Source: Streptoalloteichus tenebrarius (GTDB taxonomy: Bacteria; Actinomycetota; Actinomycetes; Mycobacteriales; Pseudonocardiaceae). Taken from it: DNA of 64,000 nt. Within the stretch, counting starts at the first letter, position 1. Every line of letters begins with the position of its first letter. Below are positions 49,958-59,518 of this stretch, piece by piece. The translations under genes and the position numbers were made by a program. The notes beneath the pieces were generated by a model that saw nothing but the letters and a program-made list of their open reading frames with translations, did not search any database and was not told where the DNA came from. The stretch lies in assembly GCF_024171885.1 (NCBI RefSeq), contig NZ_JAMTCP010000003.1, forward strand, positions 124,001 to 188,000, read 5' to 3'.

Positions 49958-51076
49958 TCAGGGCGTGGGAGGAACGGGCCGGGCGTCGGCGGACTCCTCG
50001 GCGGTGGCGGGTGGGGCGGGGAAGAACCGGCGGGCCGCCAGGGCGGCGTACACCAGGGCAACCAGGACCGGGACCTCGATCAGCGGCCCCACGACGCCGG
50101 CCAGCGCCTGCCCGGAGGTCGCACCGAAGGTCGCGATCGCCACGGCGATGGCGAGTTCGAAGTTGTTGCCGGCGGCGGTGAAGGCGAGCGTGGTGGTGCG
50201 CTCGTAGCCGAGGCCGACCAGCCGTCCCAGCGCGAACCCACCCGTCCACATGAGGGCGAAGTAGGCCAGCAGCGGCAGGGCGATCCGCACAACGTCCAGC
50301 GGGCGGCTGGTGATCTCCTCGCCCTGGAGGGCGAAGAGGACCACGATGGTGAACAGCAGCCCGTACAGCGCGGCCGGGCCGATCCGGGGCAGGAAGCGGC
50401 TCTCGTACCAGTCCCTCCCCCGGCGCTCGCCGAGGCGGCGGGTCAGGTAGCCGGCGACCAGCGGGACGCCGAGGAAGACCAGCACCGACTTCGCGATGCC
50501 GAGCGCGGAGACGTGGAGGTCCGCGGTGGGCAGGCCGAGCCACGACGGCAGGGCCGAGAGATAGAACCAGCCGAGGCCGGCGAACGCGACGACCTGGAAC
50601 ACCGAGTTCAACGCCACCAGCACGGCGGCGGCCTCCCGGTCCCCGCACGCCAGGTCGTTCCAGACGATCACCATCGCGATGCAGCGGGCCAGCCCGACGA
50701 TGATCAGGCCGGTGCGGTACGCGGGCAGGTCCGGCAGCGTCAACCAGGCCAGGGCGAACATCAACGCCGGCCCCACCACCCAGTTGAGCGCCAACGACGA
50801 CACCAGCAGGCGCCGGTCGGAGGTGACCGCGTCGAGCCGGTCGTAGCGGACCTTGGCCAACACCGGGTACATCATCACCAGCAGGCCCAGCGCGATGGGC
50901 AGGGAGATGCCGTCCACCTCCACCGCCGACAGCGCCCCGCCGAGGCCGGGGACCCAGCGGCCCGCCGCCAGGCCGGCCAGCATCGCCAGCCCGATCCACA
51001 CCGGCAACAACCGGTCCAGAGTGGAGAGCCGGGCCACCACGGGTTCGACGGCGGCCGCGTCGCGGGGCGCGCTCAT
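49958..51076 (-). CDS. acr3: Acr3-family arsenite efflux permease
   Basis: The protein is 372 residues; the ATG at 51076 overlaps the arsR stop (ATGA). It has about ten membrane helices. The Acr3 signatures are NWVVGPALMFALAW, LIIVGLARCIAMVIVWNDLA with the essential Cys in helix 5, and TTLAFTAAGNNFELAIAVA. It exports As(III) driven by proton motive force. Its C-terminus ends in a Pro/Ala-rich tail. arsC follows 74 bp later. Confidence 0.92.
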   Translation of the reverse strand: MSAPRDAAAVEPVVARLSTLDRLLPVWIGLAMLAGLAAGRWVPGLGGALSAVEVDGISLPIALGLLVMMYPVLAKVRYDRLDAVTSDRRLLVSSLALNWVVGPALMFALAWLTLPDLPAYRTGLIIVGLARCIAMVIVWNDLACGDREAAAVLVALNSVFQVVAFAGLGWFYLSALPSWLGLPTADLHVSALGIAKSVLVFLGVPLVAGYLTRRLGERRGRDWYESRFLPRIGPAALYGLLFTIVVLFALQGEEITSRPLDVVRIALPLLAYFALMWTGGFALGRLVGLGYERTTTLAFTAAGNNFELAIAVAIATFGATSGQALAGVVGPLIEVPVLVALVYAALAARRFFPAPPATAEESADARPVPPTP

Positions 51077-51459
51077 GCGCCCGCTCCCGCGACCGTCGCC
51101 GGGCGCAGGGCCTCCGCGAGCGCGGCCAACGCCTCGGGGATCGCCCGGTAGTAGACCCACGTGCCGCGCCGCTCGCCCGTGACCAGCCCGGCCTCCCTGA
51201 GCACCTTCAGGTGGTGGGAGATCGTGGGGCCGGTCAGGTCGAACGCTCCCGACAGCTCGCACACGCAGACCTCGCCGCCGTCATGGGAGGCGATGAGGGA
51301 CAGCAGGCGCACCCGCACCGGGTCGCCCAACGCCTTGAACACGCGCGCCAGTTCGGCCGCCTGAGCCTCGGTCACCGGCTGTTCCCGGAGCACCGCCGGC
51401 TCACATCCCGCTCCGACCTCCGCCGCGCCACCGGCCGCGACCACCCGCTGATTCGACAT
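51073..51459 (-). CDS. arsR: ArsR-family arsenic-responsive repressor
   Basis: The protein is 128 residues from the ATG at 51459. It has the ArsR winged helix: LARVFKALGDPVRVRLLSLI, then TGPTISHHLKVLREAGLV and RRGTWVYYR. The metal site EVCVCEL (two Cys in the CxC loop) is intact; a third Cys is near residue 19. It represses the ars operon until As(III) binds. Its operator is a 16-bp palindrome directly upstream at 51462-51477. Confidence 0.92.
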   Translation of the reverse strand: MSNQRVVAAGGAAEVGAGCEPAVLREQPVTEAQAAELARVFKALGDPVRVRLLSLIASHDGGEVCVCELSGAFDLTGPTISHHLKVLREAGLVTGERRGTWVYYRAIPEALAALAEALRPATVAGAGA

Positions 51460-51461
51460 GC

Positions 51462-51477
51462 GTCTATCTTGATAGAC
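51462..51477. promoter_or_regulatory. ArsR operator
   Basis: GTCTATCTTGATAGAC is a perfect 7-bp dyad with a 2-bp centre. It starts 3 bp upstream of the arsR ATG and is flanked by an outer ATTCGA/TCGAAT pair (51451-51456 and 51479-51484). This is the form and position of known actinobacterial ArsR sites. Confidence 0.75.
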
Positions 51478-51777
51478 ATCGAATCAGTGGCGCAAGTCCG
51501 CCCGGAGGGGCCGGGGCGCCCATGCATCGAGATCGTTCGTCCAATGTGGACATCGATCGCGGATCGTCGTGCCGCTGAGCTGGTGAAGAAGCTCAGGGAT
51601 CGAGACGTCCGTGACGCCCGAAACCCGCCTCGGGAAGCCACCGCCGGCTGCTGACGGCGGGGCACGGAGCTGGCACACTCGGCGCCACGGTGTTCCGCTC
51701 CACGCCGCCTACCGCGACGCCACGTTGTCGAAGACCACGCGAAGACCACGCGAGGAGCACCGCGAGGACGTCACCGC

Positions 51778-52235
51778 ATGACCAGCATCGAACTCCGCCC
51801 GGCGACACCAGCCGACGCCGAACTCTGCTACCAGGTGCACCACGCCGCCATGCGCGTCTACGTCGACGCGATCTGGGCTGGGACGACGGCGAGCAACGCG
51901 CCTACCACCAACGCGACTTCGACCCCGCCCGAACGCGCATCGTCACGGTGGACGGCCACGAGGCCGGGGTGCTGATCGTGGAGTACCAGCAGGACGAGAT
52001 CTGTCTGGGGCGCGTCGAACCGCACCCGGACTTCCAGAACCGGGGCGTCGGCGGCCACCTCATCCGGCAACTCCTCGACGAAGGCGCCACCCGTCGCCAA
52101 CCCCTGATCCTCGACGTGCTGACCGTCAACCCGCGCGTGTACCAGCTCTACCGACGGCTCGGCTTCCACGAGGTCTTCCGTCACGGGGAGAACAACGTCA
52201 GGATCCGGATGAGGGCCGAACCGCCCCTCGCCTGA
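51778..52235 (+). pseudogene. GNAT-family N-acetyltransferase with a one-base frameshift
   Basis: The ATG at 51778 starts a clear GNAT N-terminus (IELRPATPADAELCYQVHH, then MRVYVDAIW). Near 51874-51877 the frame shifts by one base; the second frame continues GWDDGEQRAYHQRDFD, then ICLGRVEPHPDFQNRGVGG (the acetyl-CoA loop is QNRGVGGH) and NPRVYQLYRRLGF. A single G missing from the TGGGCTGGG run would restore the 152-residue protein. It is otherwise intact, so a sequencing or assembly error is a real possibility. Confidence 0.7.
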
Positions 52236-52371
52236 CCTGAACCGGCCAATCCCCACGCCGTCCTCGCGCTCGGTTCAGCCGTTCGGACGTGTTCCGCCTG
52301 ATCGACCTCGGTCAGGGTGGTGAGCCTCCGGAGTGCTTCAGCCGGGGGCGTCACGAACCGCGGGGGGCGGC

Positions 52372-55300
52372 ATGGCTTCTGAAGCGACTTCGACCGGCGG
52401 GCGCGACGCGACACCGGACGCGACAACCGACTCGACGACGGACGCGAGGGCCGAGGCGACAACCAGCACGACAACCGAGGCGACAACCAGCACGAGAACC
52501 GACGCGACGCCCGGCACGACCAGCGCCCACGAGTCGGTCACCGGGTTCGTCCCACCCCGGGTCGACGAGCGGGTGATGAGCGCGGGCACGACCGTGCGGT
52601 TCGCGTTGCTGGTGGCGCTCCTGCTGGTGACCAGCGGCGGGTGGATGTTGTCGGTCACCAGGGGGCTCTCCGGGTCGGGAGCCTGGGGCTGCTCGCTCGC
52701 CGCCGGCATCGACCCCCTCAACGGGTCGGATCTGGCCGTCGCCTTCCGCACCGGGGCCCAACGGGCCGCCTACGACGCCTGCCTGGCCCGGTACCAGCGG
52801 CTGCCGCCGGAGTGGGTGATCGTCGTGTGGCCGGCCCTCGTCCTGGTCACGGCCGGCGGCCTGTTCTGGGCGCTACCCCGGTGGAGGTCGCGGCGCGGCC
52901 GGGTCGTGCCGCTGGAGAAGGTCGACCGGGATGGCGAGGTCCGCGACGCGGTGGAGGAGCTGGCGACGAGGATCGGGCTCAAGCAGACGCCCCGCGTCGT
53001 CGTCGACCCGCTGGCGACCTCGGCCAGCGCGGTGGTGTTCGGCAGCAACAGCCGGCCCACGGTGTGCCTGCACGGCGGTCTCCTCCTGCGCAGGGCGGCC
53101 GACCCCGACGGCTTCCGGGCGGTGGTTTTGCACGAACTCGCCCACATCCGCAACGGCGACATCACGGTCACCTACGCCACCATCGCGATCTGGCGGGTGT
53201 TCCTCGCCATGGTCCTTCTCCCCTACCTGGCCTGGTACGCCCGCCAGTTCGCCAGAGGGTTCGAGTCGCCGTTCTGGCCCAGCTACGCGCCCACCGTGAC
53301 GTGGAACTTCGCGGTGGCGATGTTCCTGGTCGTCCTCATGTACCTGGCGCGGTCGGACGTGTTGCGCAGCCGGGAGATCTACGCCGACCTCGCGGCGGTG
53401 CGCTGCGGCGCGAACCCCCGCAGTTGGGCCGCGCCCGCGCCGGGGGCGCCGCCGGGCGGGCTGAGGCGCACGCTCGCGGCCTTCGCCGAGTTGTGGCGCA
53501 GCCACCCCCGCTGGGACCTGCGTCGGGCGTCGCTCACCGATCCCGCGCCCCTGTTCAGCGTGCCGGCCCTGCCGATGTTCCTGACCGGCGCCGCCATCAC
53601 GATGATCATCGCCGAGGTGACGGGCTACCTGAAGCAGTACGACCTCGGGTACTACGGCATGGCGGGGTCGTGGGAGGCGCAGGCGGTCCAGTTGTTCGCC
53701 CCGCCCGCGCTCGTCGTCGGGGTGGCCGGGGTCGCCCTGTGGCGGGCGGTGGCCTACGCCGTGCTCACCTCGGGCCGGGCGCCGTCGGGGGTGCGGGCCG
53801 GCCTGTGGCTGGGCCTCGGCATGGCCGTCACCGAGCTGGGCATGCGCGAGGCCACGATCTACCAGTGGGTGCCGTCCCGGATGGAGGCGCTCGGGCTCGT
53901 CGTGCTCGTGGCCGTCGTGATCACCTGGTGGATCGGGCAGTGCGCCCAGTTGTGGGTCAGGACGTGGCGCGGGCGGACCATCGGCCCGTGGATGCGAATG
54001 ACCCTGGCAGCGGCGGTCCTCGCGCTGGCGTCCTGGTTCGTGTGGTGGCAGTTCCAGGGCACGCTGCTCCTGGCCGGAGTGCGGCTCGCTCCCGACGAAC
54101 TGCGTCGCGTGCTGACACAGGAATACCCGGCGGTCGCGGCGGATCACCCGCTCATGACGTGGGCCGTCAACGTCGCGCTGTCGACGTTGAGCATCACGCG
54201 CCGCTGGCCCCTGTTCCTCGCCGCGATCACCGCCCTGTGGGTCGTGCCGCTGCTGGCCTGGGTGCTGCGTCCGAGAACGACCAACACCACGAGTTGGGTG
54301 AGCACCGCCCTGTCGGACAGCGACGACGCGGAGCCGCCCGCGGAACCGTTGCCCACGCTCCGCCGCGTGCTGCTCCCCGGGTTGCTCGGTGGAGTGCTCT
54401 GCTGGGCCGTCGTGGCGGGCGTGCATACGTACATGCACGGCTGGCCCGCGAACCAGCGAAACGCCCTGTACCTGCACATCTACCTCATGTGGGCGCTGCT
54501 GGCGATGGCGGCCTCGGCCGCGGTGGCCGCCGCCGTGGCGAGCGTTTTGGCGCGCCACTACAGGCTGCTCGTCGCACTGATCGCGGGGCATGTCGCCACA
54601 CTGGTGGGCTTCGCGGGGTTCTTCGCGCTCGCTTCGTTCGACGGTTGCGTGCAGCCCCTGAGCACCCTCTTCCCCGAGTGCGCCTGGCGTCCGGGCCTGA
54701 CGTGGTCGATGTCCAGCCCCTACCTCGCCCTCACGCTCGTCGCGAGCACCGTCGTCGCCATCGCCGCCGCAGCGGTGGTGTCCATGGCGCGCAGGGTGTG
54801 GAGCACGACGGCCCTACCCCTCCCCCGCCCTCCGGCGCAGATCCGCAGGACGACCGCCCGTCGCGTCTGCGTGGCTCTGACGTGCGCCGTCGCCGTCGCC
54901 CTCACCGCGACGCTGGCCATCGACTGGGACCCGCGGAGAGCGCCCTGGTGGTCCGGCGAAGCGTCGCCGGACAGCGACGAGGACGCCGCAGGAGCCCCCG
55001 ATGCCGCCGAAGCCTGGGAACGGCTCGCGCGGTCGACGAACCCCTTCGAGGAGAAGGCGCCGTCCGAGCTGACCAGGACGATGCAGATGGCGGCGTGGCG
55101 TGACTACGGCGGTGAGGAGTTGTTGGGCCGCTTCGGCCACCACTGGGGCCGCCTCACCGAGGCCCTGCCCAAGCCGGCGACGTGGGCACAGCCCGGCCAC
55201 GTCGACCTGTCCGGCGTCCGTCCTGTCTGCGCCGACATCGGGCAGACCGCGCGGGAAGCCCGGCGCTACTTCCGCATCCCCGACTCCGAAGGCCAACAAC

Positions 55301-55476
55301 ACTGGCAGTGGCTGATCGCGCGGGCGGAAGTAGGCAGCAGGAGCTGCGAGACGGCCGTCGCGCGCCAGGATCGGGCGCTGTTCCTCCAGTCGATCAAGAC
55401 ACTCACGCAGGCCGCGGACTCCGGCCTCGAAGCGTACAAACGGGTGGAGGCCGTGTCCCGGCGTCCCTCCTCTTAG
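52372..55476 (+). CDS. Large multi-spanning membrane M48 (HtpX-like) metallopeptidase
   Basis: The protein is 1034 residues from the ATG at 52372, behind a GGGGGGCGG run. The start is a Thr/Ala/Asp-rich tail (about residues 1-60). The zinc motif is HELAHIRNGD (His 254, 258), with the third ligand and following Asp in SREIYADLAAVR about 85 residues on. Membrane helices occur at about 75-95, 145-165, near the motif, and many more in the long C-terminal two-thirds, which has no known domain; the last 180 residues are soluble. HtpX and relatives degrade membrane proteins. It is far longer than HtpX (about 300 residues). The role is unknown. Confidence 0.75.
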   Translation: MASEATSTGGRDATPDATTDSTTDARAEATTSTTTEATTSTRTDATPGTTSAHESVTGFVPPRVDERVMSAGTTVRFALLVALLLVTSGGWMLSVTRGLSGSGAWGCSLAAGIDPLNGSDLAVAFRTGAQRAAYDACLARYQRLPPEWVIVVWPALVLVTAGGLFWALPRWRSRRGRVVPLEKVDRDGEVRDAVEELATRIGLKQTPRVVVDPLATSASAVVFGSNSRPTVCLHGGLLLRRAADPDGFRAVVLHELAHIRNGDITVTYATIAIWRVFLAMVLLPYLAWYARQFARGFESPFWPSYAPTVTWNFAVAMFLVVLMYLARSDVLRSREIYADLAAVRCGANPRSWAAPAPGAPPGGLRRTLAAFAELWRSHPRWDLRRASLTDPAPLFSVPALPMFLTGAAITMIIAEVTGYLKQYDLGYYGMAGSWEAQAVQLFAPPALVVGVAGVALWRAVAYAVLTSGRAPSGVRAGLWLGLGMAVTELGMREATIYQWVPSRMEALGLVVLVAVVITWWIGQCAQLWVRTWRGRTIGPWMRMTLAAAVLALASWFVWWQFQGTLLLAGVRLAPDELRRVLTQEYPAVAADHPLMTWAVNVALSTLSITRRWPLFLAAITALWVVPLLAWVLRPRTTNTTSWVSTALSDSDDAEPPAEPLPTLRRVLLPGLLGGVLCWAVVAGVHTYMHGWPANQRNALYLHIYLMWALLAMAASAAVAAAVASVLARHYRLLVALIAGHVATLVGFAGFFALASFDGCVQPLSTLFPECAWRPGLTWSMSSPYLALTLVASTVVAIAAAAVVSMARRVWSTTALPLPRPPAQIRRTTARRVCVALTCAVAVALTATLAIDWDPRRAPWWSGEASPDSDEDAAGAPDAAEAWERLARSTNPFEEKAPSELTRTMQMAAWRDYGGEELLGRFGHHWGRLTEALPKPATWAQPGHVDLSGVRPVCADIGQTAREARRYFRIPDSEGQQHWQWLIARAEVGSRSCETAVARQDRALFLQSIKTLTQAADSGLEAYKRVEAVSRRPSS

Positions 55477-55732
55477 GACAGTGACCACGCCACTCCTCGG
55501 CCGATCTCGCGCGGGGAAGTGCGCCCTGCCTCGGCGCATCCGGCATTGAGGAAAGGCGGACCGTCCCATCTGGTCCGCTTGTCGCGCCACCGCTCCACCA
55601 CGCCACCGCTTCACCACATCACAGCTTCACCACGTCACAGCGCCTCCGCACCACACCACACCTCGGCACCACCGCGACGCCGTGGACGAGGGCTGCTGAT
55701 AGCGTGGCCCGGCGACGACGTTGGGGGACGAC

Positions 55733-56562
55733 ATGGCGCGGATCCTGCTGGCATCACTGCCATTCGCCGGGCACGTCGGCGCGATGACGGCGGTGACCGA
55801 GGAGTTGGCGCGACGCGGTCACGAGGTCGTGGCGCACATCGGAGCCAAGTACCAGCGACGGTTCGTCGCCGCCGGAGCGACCTGGCTGCCCTGGACCCGT
55901 GCCACCGACTTCGACGACAGCGACCTCGCGGCCACCTTCCCCCGCGTCGGGAACGGCAAGGGGGTCCGGGGCGGCAGGGCCAACATCGAGGACGTGTTGG
56001 TGGGAACCGGCGCCGGGCAGGCCGCCGACGTCCTCGACGAGGCGCGACGGGAGCCGTTCGACCTGATCGTGACCGACCACCTGGCGTTCGGCGGGGCGCT
56101 CGCCGCCAAGGTCCTCGGCGCGCCGTGGGCCTCGGTCGCGGTGGCCCCGTTGACGATGACCAGCCGGGACCTGCCGCCGCCGGGGATTCCGCTGCCGCCG
56201 GCGAGGGGCCGGCTCGGGCGGACGCGCGACGCGGTGCTCCCCGCGCCGGGGTGCCCCTGGTCGTGGCGGCCGGCTCGCTGGACAAGCCGGAGGTGGCCCG
56301 CCGGGTCGCCTGGTCCGGAGCGGGGGTGAACCTGCGCACCGGGCGGCCGAGCCCCCGTGCCGTGCGGGACGCCGTGGAGCAGGTGCTGAGCCAGCCGCGC
56401 CACCGGCAGCGGGCACGGGAGCTGGGTCGGCTCCTCGACGAGGCCGGCGGGGCCGACCGGGCCGCCACCCTGCTGGAAGGGCTCCTCACGCCCGGTTCGT
56501 CGGCCAGACCGGACCAGGCGGCCAGACCGGACCAGGCGACGCCCTCCGGCACGGGTCAGTGA
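55733..56562 (+). pseudogene. Macrolide-type glycosyltransferase (MGT/UGT family) with internal deletion
   Basis: The ATG at 55733 behind GGGGGAC starts a GT-B N-terminal domain (ILLASLPFAGHVGAMTAVTE, then RGHEVVAHIGAKYQRRFVAA and PFDLIVTDHLAFGGALAAKV). After RGRLGRTRDAVL (about 56232) the frame shifts. The C-terminal piece in another frame reads GVPLVVAAGSLDKPEVARRV, then WSGAGVNLRTGRPSPRAVRD, the far end of the nucleotide-sugar domain. The middle, including the HxxGxxG sugar-nucleotide loop, is missing (roughly 150-200 residues). It is a pseudogene; it cannot be active. Confidence 0.75.
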
Positions 56563-56601
56563 CCCGGGACCGCGACTTCCCGCAGGGGTGACCGGGCCTG
56601 G

Positions 56602-57246
56602 CTACCCGCTCACGGGCACACCGGACGACTGATGGGCCAGGCGTTCGGCCGCCTCGCGGGCAGCCGCCACGAACTCCCGCATCAGGCCGTGGTCCTTCAC
56701 GCCACGACGGGACTCGACACCGCTGGACACGTCCACACCCCAGGGCCTGGCGCGCTCGATGGCCGCTCCCACGTTGCGCGGCGACAGACCGCCCGCGAGC
56801 AGCCACCTGCCCTCTGGACGTGCCGCGTCGAGTCGGCCGAGGTCCCACTGGTGGCCGGAGCCGGCGACCGGTGAGTCCAGCAACAGCATCTCCTCGCCGT
56901 AGGCGCCCACACGGACGTCGGTCTCGGCGGTGAGCGCCGTCGCCCGGATCAGCGTCGCTGGCAGATCGGACAACGCCTCGAACGCCGCGCGGGGGTAGTC
57001 GCCGTGCAACTGGATCGCGCCGATGCCCGAGGCGGTGGCGAGCTGGCGCACCCTGTCCGCGGTCATCTTCGCGAACACCCCGACGGTGAGCACGTGCGAG
57101 GGCACCTGCGCCACCAGCCGCCGGGCGGTGTCGAGGTCCACCTGCCGGACGCTCTCCCCGAACACGAACCCCACCGCGGAGGCTCCCGCGTCGACCGCCG
57201 CCGCGACGTCCGCGTCGGTGCGCAGCCCACACAACTTGACATACAT
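56602..57246 (-). CDS. trpF: Phosphoribosylanthranilate isomerase
   Basis: The protein is 214 residues from the ATG at 57246. It has a TIM barrel with the TrpF signatures: VKLCGLRTDADVAAAVDAGA at the start (catalytic Cys 6), GFVFGESVRQ, TVGVFAKM, IQLHGD, and the C-terminal LAGGLSPRNVGAAI and VDVSSGVESRRGVKD. The catalytic Asp is in LLLDSP. It converts phosphoribosylanthranilate to CdRP in tryptophan synthesis. It is outside any trp operon here. Actinomycetes often rely on PriA, so a stand-alone trpF may serve a secondary pathway or be a spare. Confidence 0.87.
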   Translation of the reverse strand: MYVKLCGLRTDADVAAAVDAGASAVGFVFGESVRQVDLDTARRLVAQVPSHVLTVGVFAKMTADRVRQLATASGIGAIQLHGDYPRAAFEALSDLPATLIRATALTAETDVRVGAYGEEMLLLDSPVAGSGHQWDLGRLDAARPEGRWLLAGGLSPRNVGAAIERARPWGVDVSSGVESRRGVKDHGLMREFVAAAREAAERLAHQSSGVPVSG

Positions 57247-57438
57247 GCCGGCGACGGTAGCGGGTCGGGCCACCAGACCTGGTGCTGTCCCGCATCAGCG
57301 TTCGCGCTTTTCGGACACCGTGCTGCTTCCTCGTCCAATTGACACGTCGACCGAGTAGCTTGACCCGGGCGGCGGAACATGGTCGAGGCACTGGGGGTCG
57401 GGCATCGCCGCTGTCCGTCGTCCCGTGGAGAGGGCGAA

Positions 57439-58050
57439 GTGAGTGTCGAATTCCTCGTCACGACCCTGATCGTGGTCGTGACACCCGGTCCTGGGGTGAT
57501 CTACACGATGGCTGCCGGGCTGTCTCGCGGAACCAGGGCGGGCGCCGTCGCGGCGTTCGGCTGCACGCTGGGCATCGTGCCGCACATGGCGGCGGCGATC
57601 ACCGGCCTCGCCGCGCTGCTCCACACCAGCGCGGTGGCGTTCCAGACCCTCAAGTATCTCGGCGTCGCCTACCTCGTCTACATGGCGTGGGGAGCGCTGC
57701 GCGACAAGGGAACGCTCACGGTGGAGGAGGCCGGGAACGCGCCGCGCTCGGCCGCGAAGGTCATCGCCTCCGGGGTCCTGCTCAACATCCTGAACCCCAA
57801 GCTGACCATCTTCTTCTTCGCGTTCCTGCCGCAGTTCGTCAACACCGCGGAGCCGGACGCCTTCCCGGCGATGCTCGAACTGAGCGGCGTCTTCATGCTG
57901 GCGACGTTCCTCGTCTTCGTGCTGTACGGCTGGTTCGCCGCGAGCATCCGCGACTACGTCGCCACGCGCCCACGGGTGTTGGGCGTGATCCAGCGCGTCT
58001 TCGGCGTCGCCTTCCTCGGGCTCGCCGCCCGACTGGCGTTCGAGGGCTGA
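57439..58050 (+). CDS. LysE/RhtB-family amino acid exporter
   Basis: The protein is 203 residues from a GTG at 57439 behind GAGAGG. It has about six membrane helices. The LysE motif TPGPGVIYTMAAGLSRGTRAG (about residues 15-35) and GVLLNILNPKLTIFFFAFLPQF (about 115-136) are characteristic. Family members export homoserine/threonine, lysine or other small metabolites. It is followed 51 bp later by a B3/4-domain protein, and a joint role in amino acid handling is possible. Confidence 0.87.
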   Translation: MSVEFLVTTLIVVVTPGPGVIYTMAAGLSRGTRAGAVAAFGCTLGIVPHMAAAITGLAALLHTSAVAFQTLKYLGVAYLVYMAWGALRDKGTLTVEEAGNAPRSAAKVIASGVLLNILNPKLTIFFFAFLPQFVNTAEPDAFPAMLELSGVFMLATFLVFVLYGWFAASIRDYVATRPRVLGVIQRVFGVAFLGLAARLAFEG

Positions 58051-58101
58051 CGCGGCACGAGGCCGCGTGTGGCGATCCGCACCCGATCACGAGAGGAAAC
58101 C

Positions 58102-58794
58102 ATGCGCTTCCAGCACTCGACGGAGATCTGGAGCGAGTTCCCCGAGCTGGTGCCCGGGGTGCTCGTCGCCGACGGCGTCAACGCCGAGGTCTCCGTCCGC
58201 GACCGGCTTCCCCGGCTGCACCGGGTCGCGGAGGAGCGGCTGGCGACGGCCACCGAGGGAGAGCTGCCGGAGATCCAGGCCTGGCGTCGGGCGTTCTCCC
58301 GGATGAGCCTCAAGCCCACGCAGTACCGGTGCGCCTCCGAGTCGCTGTTGCGGAGGTTCCGCAAGGAGCGCTCCCTGCCCGAGATCCACCCGCTGATCGA
58401 CCTCTGCAACGCCGTCTCGTTGGCCTTCGCCATCCCGGTCGCGGTCTTCGACGTCACCGAGATCGCCGACCACGTCGAGGTCCGGCACGCCAGGGGCGAC
58501 GAGACGTACCTGGCGTTCTCCGGTGAGACCGAGAACCCCGACCCGCGCGAGGTCGTCTTCGCCGACGCCGCGAACCGGGCCCACGCGCGGCGCTGGACGA
58601 ACCGGCAGAGCCGGCTGTCCGCCGTCAGGGACACCACCAGCTCGGTGTTGATCGTCGCCGAGGCCCTGCATGAGGGCGCGGCGGAGGACGTCCCCCGGCT
58701 GCTGTCCACGGTCGCGGACGAGCTGTCGTCCGTGTGGTCGGTCAGTGCGAAGACCGGGGTGCTGAGCCGGTCCGAGCCCCGCTTCGTCTTCTGA
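58102..58794 (+). CDS. B3/4-domain (PheT-like tRNA-editing fold) protein
   Basis: The protein is 230 residues from the ATG at 58102 behind GAGAGG. It matches the B3_4 domain that forms the editing module of PheRS beta: FPELVPGVLVADGVN, then AWRRAFSRMSLKPTQYRCAS, ESLLRRF, and DLCNAVSLAFAIPVAVFD. Free-standing copies are thought to deacylate misloaded tRNAs or bind amino acids. It sits after a LysE exporter gene, probably in the same transcript. No other synthetase parts are present. Confidence 0.85.
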   Translation: MRFQHSTEIWSEFPELVPGVLVADGVNAEVSVRDRLPRLHRVAEERLATATEGELPEIQAWRRAFSRMSLKPTQYRCASESLLRRFRKERSLPEIHPLIDLCNAVSLAFAIPVAVFDVTEIADHVEVRHARGDETYLAFSGETENPDPREVVFADAANRAHARRWTNRQSRLSAVRDTTSSVLIVAEALHEGAAEDVPRLLSTVADELSSVWSVSAKTGVLSRSEPRFVF

Positions 58795-58873
58795 GCACCG
58801 GCAGAACACGCGGCGACCTGTGTCGGCCGACGCGCGTGCTCCACGGCCGTGGGCGGTGGGGCACGCGCGTTCC

Positions 58874-59203
58874 TCAGTCGCACTCCCACGTGGCCTGGTA
58901 GGTGTCCACCAGCCCCTGGTGGATCTCCTCGTCCAGCCGCTGGAAGGTCTCGCCCTCCACGACGAGGTCGATCACGACGGACAACGCGGCCTCGTGCCAC
59001 TCCCACATCTCCCCCGGCGCCTGGTAGGACACCAGGCACCGACGGACGGCGTGCAGGAACGCGAGCAACGCCCGCGCGTCCCCGCCCAGCACCGCATGAG
59101 CCAACGGACACAACCGGCCCACCTCGGCGGTCGCGCCGAGTTGGTCGACGAACCGGTGCACCGCGGCGAAGTAGCCACCCAGCACGACCCCAGCACGCGC
59201 CAT
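58874..59203 (-). CDS. Small protein of unknown function
   Basis: The protein is 109 residues from the ATG at 59203; a GTG at 59212 is also possible. It is mostly helical with a hydrophobic N-terminus (GVVLGGYFAAVH) and acidic C-terminus (RLDEEIHQGLVDTYQATWEC). It has a few conserved-looking Trp and Cys residues. I do not recognise a family. Codon use and GC3 match neighbours, supporting a real gene. It is convergent with the B3/4-domain gene. Confidence 0.5.
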   Translation of the reverse strand: MARAGVVLGGYFAAVHRFVDQLGATAEVGRLCPLAHAVLGGDARALLAFLHAVRRCLVSYQAPGEMWEWHEAALSVVIDLVVEGETFQRLDEEIHQGLVDTYQATWECD

Positions 59204-59518
59204 GGGCGGCACCGTAGGCCATCACCACCCCGGACGGGCAGGTTTCACCCATGTGGGTCACCCGCTCGACGTCTCTTCGGCGAGACAGAAGCGCCGATCA
59301 GGTGGCACCTTCGCACCACCGGACGAAAACAGACGGAACCGACATGTGTGACGAGGAGGACCAGGCGGACGCGGCCGAGCCCTGTCCACGGCGGTGTGGA
59401 CAGGGCTGTGAGTCCCCCGCTTAACGGGAACGGACGTGCTGGTCAACGCGATGTTTGGGCCTGGGTGACCCTTGGTCGACTTGTCTCGCCAGTGGCCAGA
59501 TCTTCTGGCCGGCCCAGG
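59204..59518. other. Intergenic region with a terminator-like hairpin
   Basis: No gene is supported. A perfect 12-bp hairpin (AGCCCTGTCCAC at 59378-59389 and GTGGACAGGGCT at 59396-59407, loop of 6) lies 112 bases after the GH128-like gene stop and probably ends that transcript. The rest should contain the promoter of the small protein. Confidence 0.6.
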
